From Clostridia bacterium (lineage in GTDB: Bacteria; Bacillota_A; Clostridia; Christensenellales; Aristaeellaceae): a stretch of 7,689 bases of DNA. Shown piece by piece: positions 1-5,731 of this stretch; position 1 is the first letter of the stretch; each line of letters starts with the position of its first letter. Below the pieces are notes generated by a model. The model saw nothing but the letters and a program-made list of their open reading frames with translations. It was not told where the DNA came from and ran no database searches. The position numbers and the translations under genes were made by a program. Location of the stretch: assembly GCA_017481185.1 (NCBI GenBank), contig JAFUPO010000147.1, positions 1 through 7,689 of the forward strand, read 5' to 3'.

Positions 1-627
1 CAGGGCTATGTGGAGCAAACTCCCCGCAGCGGCCGCTATATGATCGGTTACCGCTTTTTTGCCATTGGCTCCACCTATCGCTATCAGTATCCCTTCATTT
101 CAATTGTAGAAAAATACATGGAGCATCTGGATCCCCGGTTTCAGGAAAACGTGAGCGTGCTTAATCCCTTTATGCAATTGCTGAACATTCAGGCCCGGGA
201 AAGCGTGTTTGTGCCCAGCCTGTCGCCGGTGCGCATCCGCCCGGCCTATGCCAGCGCCTCGGGAAAGGTGCTCTTGTCCTACCTGAGCGATAAAGAATTA
301 GAAAAAATGTTTGAAAGCACCGAGATTCAGCGCTTCACTGCCAACACCATTGCCAGCGTGGAGGCCCTGAAGGAGGAATTGAATCAGGTGCGCCAGCAGG
401 GCTACGCCACTGAGGAGGATGAGATCATTCTGGGCCGGGGCTGCATTGCTTTTCCCATCCTGGATGCGTCGGAAACGGCCATCGCCGCCATCAGCCTCTC
501 CGGCAAGGTGGAATTGATTCGGTCTGAAAAGGAGAGCCTGGCCCTGGCCTTAAGAGACGTAGCCTACGCCGTTTCCTCTGAGCTGGGCTACGATGTGCTG
601 GCAGGCCCCCGCAGGCGGCGCAAGTAA
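1..627 (+). CDS. IclR-family transcriptional regulator, 5'-truncated by window edge
   Basis: The frame is open from the first base and ends at TAA 625-627, giving 208 visible residues. About 45-50 N-terminal residues, including most of the winged helix-turn-helix, lie outside the window. The visible part begins at the wing-to-linker segment GYVEQTPRSGRYMIG (residues 2-16). It continues as the IclR effector-binding domain, with the family landmarks ASASGKVLL (84-92), QGYATEEDE (133-141), GRGCIAFPILD (145-155) and AAISLSG (162-168). It ends in a basic tail, RRRRK. IclR proteins such as KdgR, IclR and PcaR usually bind a small organic acid and control a neighbouring catabolic operon. The operon downstream handles hydroxyacids, which fits that role. 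The gene is transcribed in the same direction as the operon but is separated from it by a terminator. A GTG at position 10 is open but is an internal valine, not the true start. The effector cannot be read from the sequence. Confidence 0.93.
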   Translation, partial: QGYVEQTPRSGRYMIGYRFFAIGSTYRYQYPFISIVEKYMEHLDPRFQENVSVLNPFMQLLNIQARESVFVPSLSPVRIRPAYASASGKVLLSYLSDKELEKMFESTEIQRFTANTIASVEALKEELNQVRQQGYATEEDEIILGRGCIAFPILDASETAIAAISLSGKVELIRSEKESLALALRDVAYAVSSELGYDVLAGPRRRRK

Positions 628-644
628 ATATTGTTGAACCTCAG

Positions 645-677
645 TCCCCTGACCATGATCGGTCAGGGGATTTTTTT
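645..677 (+). terminator. Rho-independent terminator of the IclR gene
   Basis: A perfect 10-bp stem (TCCCCTGACC at 645-654 with GGTCAGGGGA at 661-670) encloses a 6-nt loop and is followed at once by seven T residues (671-677). It starts 17 bases after the IclR stop codon. It should separate regulator transcription from the downstream operon. Confidence 0.95.
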
Positions 678-682
678 GCCTT

Positions 683-710
683 GCGCCAAGGGTGGCGCCC
701 TTGTGGTTTT
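683..710 (+). other. Two mutually exclusive small hairpins followed by a short T-run
   Basis: GCGCC (683-687) can pair with GGCGC (694-698). Alternatively CAAGGG (687-692) can pair with CCCTTG (698-703), and TGGTTTT follows this second stem (704-710). The two stems share bases and cannot form together. This could be a weak back-up terminator behind the strong one at 645-677, or it may be chance. No promoter is seen between the strong terminator and this point. Confidence 0.3.
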
Positions 711-814
711 AGGCAACTAACCGACCAAATCCAACAAGATTCGTCAATTTAATACAAAAAGTTCAGAATATATGTACAAGCATAAATAATACAAGAAAAA
801 TTTTTCGACACATA

Positions 815-843
815 TTGACAAACTAAACAAATGAACGTAATAT
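815..843 (+). promoter_or_regulatory. SigA/sigma-70-type promoter of the catabolic operon
   Basis: A perfect -35 hexamer TTGACA (815-820) is followed by a 17-bp spacer and a -10 hexamer TAATAT (838-843), which matches TATAAT at four of six positions. It sits in AT-rich DNA in the only long intergenic gap of the window. The predicted transcription start is near 850, giving a leader of about 75 nt before the transporter start at 926. It is the only good promoter seen ahead of the six co-directional genes. Confidence 0.75.
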
Positions 844-892
844 CTAGACAATAAAAATAATTTAAACAAACAATATTTCAGAATAAACGAAC
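824..892 (+). repeat. Three TAAACRAAY direct repeats overlapping the promoter; candidate operators
   Basis: TAAACAAAT (824-832), TAAACAAAC (863-871) and TAAACGAAC (884-892) are near-identical 9-mers in the same orientation. The first lies between the -35 and -10 boxes and the other two lie in the early leader. The second and third are 21 bp apart, two helical turns; the first and second are 39 bp apart. This placement would suit a regulator that blocks initiation, plausibly the adjacent IclR protein. The DNA is A-rich, so part of the similarity could be compositional. Confidence 0.4.
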
Positions 893-904
893 AAATTCTT
901 TGTT
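890..904. promoter_or_regulatory. 15-bp palindrome upstream of the transporter RBS; candidate operator
   Basis: AACAAA (890-895) and TTTGTT (899-904) form a perfect inverted repeat around TTC. It overlaps a wider inverted pair AGAAT (880-884) and ATTCT (895-899). IclR-family regulators commonly bind palindromes of about this size. The site lies in the 5' leader, about 45 bp past the predicted start of transcription and 8 bp before the GGAGG at 913. The AT-rich context makes chance symmetry possible. Confidence 0.35.
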
Positions 905-925
905 TTAATTGCGGAGGGACGTTGA

Positions 926-2182
926 ATGGTTCGACTTTGCGCCAGGCTCAAGCTTCACTACGCGTGGGCGATCCTCGTGGGCTGCTTTATTCTCAGCCTG
1001 GGCGGCACGGCCATCGTAGTCAACTGTATCGGCGTATTCATCAAGCCCGTTTCTGAGGCCATGGGCTTTTCCCGGGCTTCCTTCTCGCTGTTTTATACCT
1101 TTTCCACCCTGGTGAGCACCTGTATGGCGCCCTTTCTGGGCTCCATCATTAAAAAGGTGGGCAGCAAGCTGCCGGTGATCGTTTGCTCTATCGGCGCGGG
1201 CGTAATGCTGTTTTGCTATTCCTTTTGCCGCGAGCTGTATCAGTTTTATCTGTGCGGCTGCCTGGCGGGCATCTTTACCGGCGCGCTGACCTCCATGGCC
1301 ATCTCCACCATCATCTACCGCTGGTTTGAAAAAAAACGGGGCATGGCCATCGGCATCGCCTTTGCAGGCTCCGGCCTGGGCTCCATGGTGCTCAATCCCC
1401 TGGTGACCCATATCATCGAAACCGTTGGCTGGCAAGCAGGGTTTCAGCTCCTGGGCGTTTTGCTCATTGCGGTAAACGTCACCGCGGCGCTGGTGTTCAT
1501 CATCGATCATCCCGGCAAGATCGGCCTTAAGCCCCTGGGGGCAGAGGAGGGCGCCAGCCAGGTCAAAAAGGCCAGCCTCCTCAACATCTGCCGCAAGGAT
1601 GCAATGAAGCTTCCTCAATTTTGGGTCCTGTGCGTGGCCAGCGCTCTGGCAGGCCTGCTGGGCACCGGTATCCAGCAACACCTGAACGCTTATATGACCG
1701 ATATTGGCTACACCCCCGCTTATGCGGCCACGATTTTCTCCACGGTGATGTTTCTGCTCACCGTTGGCAAATTGCTGCTGGGCGTGGTGATCGACCGCTT
1801 CGGCACGAAGGCGGGCACGGCGATTATTTGCTCCCTTCTCTCCCTGTCCTCCTTCGTGCTTTTATTCAGCGGACAGGGGTGGATGCCCATGGTTTTTGCT
1901 GTGATCTTCGGCGGCGGGTACACGATCCTCTCCATACTGCCCACCACCCTGACCAGCAGCCTTATGGGAACAGCGGATTACAGCGCCAATTACGGCGTGG
2001 TGACCTTCTTCCTGTGCAGCGGCATGGCTGTGGGCTCCCCCATTTCCGCCTTCTTCTTTGATACCTTCGGCAGCTACAAGCCTGCCTGGATCCTCTACGG
2101 CGTGATGGCCGTGGTGGTGCTTGTCATGTATCTGTGGGCCATAGGCCGCTTTGAAAAGATGCGCCGGGCCGCCAACCCATAA
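926..2182 (+). CDS. Major facilitator superfamily transporter, OxlT/monocarboxylate-like
   Basis: This 418-residue integral membrane protein probably imports the organic acid used by the operon. About twelve hydrophobic segments can be placed, roughly at residues 12-35, 50-71, 82-101, 105-129, 139-158, 171-193, 231-250, 265-288, 297-315, 321-343, 353-377 and 386-407, with a hydrophilic central loop at about 194-230. MFS motif A is seen between helices 8 and 9 as GVVIDRFGTKAG (286-297) and in weaker form between helices 2 and 3 as GSIIKKVGSK (72-81). The segment YRWFEKKRGMAIGIAFAG (131-148) is typical of the oxalate/formate antiporter-like branch. The ATG at 926 was chosen because GGAGG lies at 913-917, 8 nt upstream. 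It is the first gene after the promoter, and ptb follows after 17 nt. The substrate cannot be read from the sequence; a hydroxy or sugar acid is inferred from the neighbours. Confidence 0.9.
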   Translation: MVRLCARLKLHYAWAILVGCFILSLGGTAIVVNCIGVFIKPVSEAMGFSRASFSLFYTFSTLVSTCMAPFLGSIIKKVGSKLPVIVCSIGAGVMLFCYSFCRELYQFYLCGCLAGIFTGALTSMAISTIIYRWFEKKRGMAIGIAFAGSGLGSMVLNPLVTHIIETVGWQAGFQLLGVLLIAVNVTAALVFIIDHPGKIGLKPLGAEEGASQVKKASLLNICRKDAMKLPQFWVLCVASALAGLLGTGIQQHLNAYMTDIGYTPAYAATIFSTVMFLLTVGKLLLGVVIDRFGTKAGTAIICSLLSLSSFVLLFSGQGWMPMVFAVIFGGGYTILSILPTTLTSSLMGTADYSANYGVVTFFLCSGMAVGSPISAFFFDTFGSYKPAWILYGVMAVVVLVMYLWAIGRFEKMRRAANP

Positions 2183-2199
2183 CGACAGGAGGAGGACCC

Positions 2200-3087
2200 A
2201 TGTACAAAACCTTTGATGAACTCTTTGCCTCCCGCCAGGCGGCAGCTCCCAAGCGGCTGGTGGTGGCCTGCGCCAACGAAGACCATACCCTGGAGGCTGT
2301 GAGCCTGGCGGTCAAGGAGGGCTGCGTGACCCCCATCCTGATCGGCAGAGGAGAGGACCTGGCCCAGCGGCTTCCCGCCTGGGGCCTTGAGGGCGCTCAG
2401 GTCATTGACGCGCAGGATGATTTGGAGGCGGTCAGCAAGGCTGTGGCCCTGATCCGCGACGGCCAGGGAGACATCCTTTTAAAGGGCCTGGTGGACACGG
2501 CGGTGGTGATGCGAGCGGTGGTCAACAAGGAAAACGGTCTGTGCGCCCGGGGGGTGCTCTCCCACCTGACCCTGACCCAGATCCCTAACTATCACAAGCT
2601 CCTGGGCATCACCGACTGCGCCCTTTTAACCTACCCCACCCTGGAGCAAAAAAAGGCCGCCATTCTGAACGCTGTGGAGTATCTCCAGGCCCTGGGGGTC
2701 AAAACCCCCAAGGTGGCTGTGCTGGCGGCAGTGGAAAAGGTAAACCCCAAGATGCCCGAAACCGTGGATGCGGACCTTTTAAAGCAGTGGGGCCTCTGCG
2801 GCGAGGCGGGGGACTGCCTCATTGAAGGCCCTATCTCCTATGACCTGGCCATGCGCCCCGGCGCAGCGAAAATCAAGGGTTTTAACAGCCCCGTGGCCGG
2901 GGATCCCGACCTTTTATGCGTGCCCAACCTCACCGTGGGCAACGTGCTTATCAAAGCCCTGACCTGCTCCGCCAAGGCGGTCAGCGCCGGGCTGATCCTG
3001 GGGGCGAAGGTGCCGGTGATCGTCACCTCCCGTTCTTCCTCCGTGGCCACGAAAGCCACGTCCATCCGCATGGCGGCTGCCATCTGA
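2200..3087 (+). CDS. ptb: Phosphate butyryltransferase-type phosphate acyltransferase
   Basis: The product is a cytoplasmic enzyme that exchanges CoA for phosphate on a short-chain acyl-CoA, giving an acyl phosphate. At 295 residues it has the usual length of phosphotransbutyrylases, close to 300. Family landmarks of the PTA/PTB fold are present: KGLVDT (95-100), GVLSHL (118-123), LLTYPTLEQKKAAILNA (142-158), VLAAVEKVNPKMPETVDA (174-191), EGPISYDLA (209-217) and LLCVPNLTVGN (238-248). A strong AGGAGGAGGA site (2187-2196) precedes the ATG. Butyrate kinase follows after 18 nt, which is the classic ptb-buk arrangement for making ATP from an acyl-CoA. The acyl specificity (butyryl, isobutyryl, propionyl, hydroxyacyl) is not visible. 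Because the other genes concern hydroxyacids rather than crotonyl-CoA reduction, the true substrate may not be butyryl-CoA. Confidence 0.92.
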   Translation: MYKTFDELFASRQAAAPKRLVVACANEDHTLEAVSLAVKEGCVTPILIGRGEDLAQRLPAWGLEGAQVIDAQDDLEAVSKAVALIRDGQGDILLKGLVDTAVVMRAVVNKENGLCARGVLSHLTLTQIPNYHKLLGITDCALLTYPTLEQKKAAILNAVEYLQALGVKTPKVAVLAAVEKVNPKMPETVDADLLKQWGLCGEAGDCLIEGPISYDLAMRPGAAKIKGFNSPVAGDPDLLCVPNLTVGNVLIKALTCSAKAVSAGLILGAKVPVIVTSRSSSVATKATSIRMAAAI

Positions 3088-3105
3088 TTCAAAGGAGGTC
3101 TGCCC

Positions 3106-4521
3106 ATGAAAGATTATCATGTGTTGGCGATCAACCCCGGCTCCACCAGCATGAAGTTTGCTGTGTACAAAAATGAAGACTGCATCCTGAAAAAGACCTA
3201 CACCTATACGCCGGAGCAGATCACCCGGTTCTCCGCCATGATCGAGCAATTGGATATGCGCCGGGAAACGGTGAACCAGTTTATTCAGGAATCGGGCTTT
3301 GACGTAAGCCTTCTGGACGCGGTGGTGGGCCGGGGCGGCGTGGTGCCCCCTTTAAAGTCCGGCGCGTACCGGATGAATGATCTTTTGCTGGACCGCCTGG
3401 CCAACCGCCCCGCCGGTCAGCACGCCTCCAACCTGGGCGGTATTCTGGCCTATGAATTGGCCAACAAGCTGGGCAAGCCCGCCTACATTTACGATGCGGT
3501 TTCCGTTTCGGAGACCAAGCCCCTGGCTACCCTTACCGGCGTTAAGGGATTGGTTCGCCAAAGCCGCCTCCATGCCCTGAACGTGCGGGCCACAGCCTTT
3601 AAGGAGGCCAAAAAACTGGGCAGGCCCCTAGAGAATGTGAACCTGCTCATCGCCCATCTGGGCGGCGGGGTCACCATGGCCATGATGGAAAAGGGCCGCA
3701 TGGTGGATATTCTTCTGGACGGCGAGGGCCCCATGTCTCCCGAAAGGGCGGGCCGCTGTCCCCTGTCCTCCCTGATCACCTACTGCATGACCAACCAGAT
3801 CGACTATAAAACCCTGATGAAGCGTATCCGGGGCGGCGGCGGCTTTGTAGCCCTTTTGGGCACCAACAGCGCCCTGGAGGTTGAAAAGCGGGTGGCGGAG
3901 GGCGACGAGTTTGCCGCCCTGGTGCTGGAAACCTTTTGCTACCAGGTGGCCAAGTCCATTGGCGAAATGGCCACCGTGACCGCAGGCAAGGTGGATCGGA
4001 TCGTGCTGACCGGCGCTTTGGCCAATTCGCAAAGGATGGTGGATTGGATCACCCAGCGAGTCAGGTTCATCGCCCCGGTGGATGTAATCCCTGGAGAAAA
4101 CGAGATGGAATCCCTGGCCATGGGCACCCTGCGGGTGCTTAAGGGCGAGGAGGAGGCCCACGTGTATGATGAGGCCACCGACAGCTGGGATATGGACAAG
4201 TCCCTTCAGGGGGCTTTGGAAGAATACAAGCAAATGAAAAGAGGGAAGAAAGTGGAAAAGCTGGTGCTGATGATGAGCGAAAAGGACTCGGTAGCCATCG
4301 TCCTTCGCGCCATCCAAAAGGGCGAAAAGGTTCCCCTGCCTGACGGCCGGGTGTTGGAAGCCCTCAACGATATCCCCCGCTCCCATAAGATCGCCATTAT
4401 GGATGTGGCCCTTGGAGAGCCGGTGATCCGCTATGGCGATGAGATCGGCTATGCCACCCAGCCCATTAAGGCAGGGGAATGGATCCACGTACACAACATG
4501 GACGCTGAAAAGATCATGTGA
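3106..4521 (+). CDS. buk: Butyrate kinase fused to a C-terminal UxaA-type SAF domain
   Basis: This 471-residue protein is longer than ordinary butyrate kinases (about 355-360). Residues 1 to about 354 form a complete ASKHA-fold acyl kinase: phosphate loop INPGSTSMKFAVY (9-21), GRGGVVPPLKSGAY (75-88), HASNLGGILAYELA (106-119), YDAVSVSE (129-136), HALN (156-159), AHLGGGVTMA (183-192), DGEGPMSPERAG (205-216), TGALANS (302-308) and PGENEMESLAMGTLRVL (329-345). A polar linker (about 355-384) leads to a SAF domain at about 387-464. That domain shows DSVAIVLRAIQKGE (394-407), SHKIAIMDVALGE (426-438), IRYGDEIG (441-448) and AGEWIHVHN (456-464), typical of the N-terminal or small-subunit part of altronate, galactarate and sulfolactate dehydratases. 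The kinase half would make ATP from acyl phosphate; the SAF half should partner the large dehydratase subunit encoded 20 nt downstream. An AAAGGAGGT site (3091-3099) precedes the ATG. The frame is continuous across the junction. Confidence 0.9.
   Translation: MKDYHVLAINPGSTSMKFAVYKNEDCILKKTYTYTPEQITRFSAMIEQLDMRRETVNQFIQESGFDVSLLDAVVGRGGVVPPLKSGAYRMNDLLLDRLANRPAGQHASNLGGILAYELANKLGKPAYIYDAVSVSETKPLATLTGVKGLVRQSRLHALNVRATAFKEAKKLGRPLENVNLLIAHLGGGVTMAMMEKGRMVDILLDGEGPMSPERAGRCPLSSLITYCMTNQIDYKTLMKRIRGGGGFVALLGTNSALEVEKRVAEGDEFAALVLETFCYQVAKSIGEMATVTAGKVDRIVLTGALANSQRMVDWITQRVRFIAPVDVIPGENEMESLAMGTLRVLKGEEEAHVYDEATDSWDMDKSLQGALEEYKQMKRGKKVEKLVLMMSEKDSVAIVLRAIQKGEKVPLPDGRVLEALNDIPRSHKIAIMDVALGEPVIRYGDEIGYATQPIKAGEWIHVHNMDAEKIM
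4240..4254 (+). promoter_or_regulatory. Possible internal ribosome binding site and GTG start for a free SAF subunit
   Basis: Inside the kinase-SAF gene, AGAGGGA (4240-4246) lies 5 nt before an in-frame GTG at 4252-4254 (codon 383). Starting there would give an 89-residue protein beginning MEKLVLMMSEKDSV, a natural length and beginning for a stand-alone SAF subunit such as SuyA. It falls exactly at the linker-SAF boundary, so it may be a relic of a formerly separate gene or an active second start. It is weaker than the AGGAGG sites elsewhere in the operon. Confidence 0.4.
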
Positions 4522-4527
4522 TCGAAC

Positions 4528-4534
4528 AGGAGGA
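4528..4534 (+). promoter_or_regulatory. Ribosome binding site fixing the start of the UxaA-like gene
   Basis: AGGAGGA lies 7 nt before ATG 4542. A longer reading from GTG 4518 would overlap the kinase stop codon, would place this site inside the coding sequence and would add eight residues with no family counterpart. ATG 4542 is therefore preferred. Confidence 0.85.
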
Positions 4535-4546
4535 ACGCCTTATGAA
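4528..4546 (+). repeat. 19-bp translation-initiation module, copy 1
   Basis: AGGAGGAACGCCTTATGAA here is identical to 5713-5731. Both copies span the Shine-Dalgarno site, the spacer and the start codon, one for the UxaA-like gene and one for the LarA-like gene. Confidence 0.9.
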
Positions 4547-5699
4547 AACTTTTATGGGTTATAAACGGCCTGACGGCAAGGTGGGCGTGCGCAACTATGT
4601 GGCGATTCTCTCCACGGTGTGCTGCGCCAACCCGGTAGCGGAAAAGGTGGCCCGCAGCGTGCCCGGCTCCGTGGCGCTGCTTCACGGCCATGGCTGCGGC
4701 CGCCGCCCCGAGCGCCCCATGCACAATATGTGCTTAAAGGGCCTGGGATCCAACCCCAACATTTACGGCACCGTGGTGGTGGCCCTGGGCTGTGAAGGCA
4801 CCCCCTATAAGGAGGTAGCGGAGGACATCGCCAAAACCGGCCGCCCGGTGGAGCTGGTAGTGATCCAGGAGGAAGGCAGCGTGGTAGCCACCCAAAAGGC
4901 CATTGAGGCAGCGAAAAAGCTGGTCAGTGAGGCGGCAAAGCTTGAAAGGGAGGAATTCCCCGTATCAGAGCTGATGCTGGGCATGGAATGTGGCGGCTCC
5001 GACGCCCTCTCCGGCGTGACCTCCAACCCCTCCATCGGCGTTTTGTCCGACTGGCTGGTTGATCAGGGAGGCACCACCATCCTGACCGAAACCACTGAGC
5101 TGATCGGCACCAACCGCATCTTAAAGAACCGCGCCGCCAACGACGAGGTGGCCTGCCGCATCGATGAGGTCATCCAGGCAGCGCAGGACAACACCAAGGT
5201 CTGCCTGGGCGAGTTTGCGGCCCGGGCCATCTCCCCCGGCAATATGGATGGCGGCATGACCACCATCCAGGAAAAGGCCCTGGGCTGCGTGCGCAAAGGC
5301 GGCTCCTCCACCATCAACGAGGTGGTGGGCTATGGGCAGAAGCCTACCCAAAAGGGCTTGATCATCATGGATGGCCCTGGGTTTGATACCGAATCCATGG
5401 GCGGCCTGGCTTCCATGGGCTCCCAGATCATGTTTTTCTCCACCGGCCGGGGCAACCCCATCGGCTTCCCCATCGTGCCGGTGGTCAAGGTGGGCTCCAA
5501 CAATGAGCTTTATGAGCGCATGAAGGACGATATCGACATCAACGCAGGCCGCCTTCTCTCCGGCGACTTCACCTTCGACGATATGCGGGAGGAGATGGTG
5601 GATTACCTGATCCGCACCGCCAACGGCGAGCAAACCAAGGCTGAAAAGAACGACCAGGGCGGCATCGTTTGCTTCTGGTCCTGGTCCAAATCTCTGTAA
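4542..5699 (+). CDS. UxaA/GarD/SuyB-family dehydratase, large (C-terminal) domain
   Basis: The 385-residue product matches the large domain of the altronate/galactarate dehydratase and sulfolactate sulfo-lyase family. These enzymes remove water, or sulfite, from a 2-hydroxyacid to give a 2-oxoacid. Landmarks are FMGYKRPDGKVGVRNYV (4-20), CCAN (27-30), HGHGCG (48-53), LGCEGTPY (82-89), ECGGSDALSGVTSNPSIG (149-166), ETTE (183-186), DGPGF (277-281), STGRGNPIG (300-308) and IDINAGR (331-337). C52, C84 and C150 are in the conserved motifs and are candidate metal or active-site residues. Full-length UxaA carries a SAF domain at its N-terminus; here that domain is absent and is found instead at the end of the preceding gene, so the enzyme is split as in SuyA/SuyB. 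The substrate is not determined: altronate, galactarate, sulfolactate and shorter dihydroxy acids are all possible. Confidence 0.88.
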   Translation: MKTFMGYKRPDGKVGVRNYVAILSTVCCANPVAEKVARSVPGSVALLHGHGCGRRPERPMHNMCLKGLGSNPNIYGTVVVALGCEGTPYKEVAEDIAKTGRPVELVVIQEEGSVVATQKAIEAAKKLVSEAAKLEREEFPVSELMLGMECGGSDALSGVTSNPSIGVLSDWLVDQGGTTILTETTELIGTNRILKNRAANDEVACRIDEVIQAAQDNTKVCLGEFAARAISPGNMDGGMTTIQEKALGCVRKGGSSTINEVVGYGQKPTQKGLIIMDGPGFDTESMGGLASMGSQIMFFSTGRGNPIGFPIVPVVKVGSNNELYERMKDDIDINAGRLLSGDFTFDDMREEMVDYLIRTANGEQTKAEKNDQGGIVCFWSWSKSL

Positions 5700-5712
5700 A
5701 ACCCAACGGAAA

Positions 5713-5731
5713 AGGAGGAACGCCTTATGAA
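5713..5731 (+). repeat. 19-bp translation-initiation module, copy 2
   Basis: This is an exact copy of 4528-4546, covering the Shine-Dalgarno site, spacer and ATG of the LarA-like gene. The match ends within the second codon, so the two coding regions themselves are unrelated. Confidence 0.9.

Noticed and set aside
905..1681. Long minus-strand open frame opposite the transporter
   Set aside because: Its predicted protein is a low-complexity mix rich in Ala, Gly, Gln, His and Asp with no recognisable motif. The opposite strand encodes a clear 12-helix transporter with a proper RBS.
4160..4260. Sequencing error or frameshift creating the kinase-SAF fusion
   Set aside because: Both domains are in the same frame with no disrupted motif on either side, and the linker is an ordinary charged segment. 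A missed stop codon cannot be fully excluded from one sequence, but nothing in the bases suggests it.
3628..4494. 288-codon minus-strand open frame opposite the kinase-SAF gene
   Set aside because: It arises from the G/C-ending codon bias of the real gene. It is rich in His, Gly and Gln with no domain signature, and no promoter was seen for it.
3106..4521. Acetate kinase instead of butyrate kinase for the N-terminal domain
   Set aside because: The partner Ptb-type acyltransferase, the length of the kinase part and motifs such as HASNLGGILAYELA and SVSE fit butyrate kinase better than the roughly 400-residue acetate kinases.
4518..4541. Upstream GTG start for the UxaA-like gene
   Set aside because: It overlaps the kinase stop codon and lies before the AGGAGG site that correctly spaces ATG 4542. 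The added eight residues match nothing in the family.
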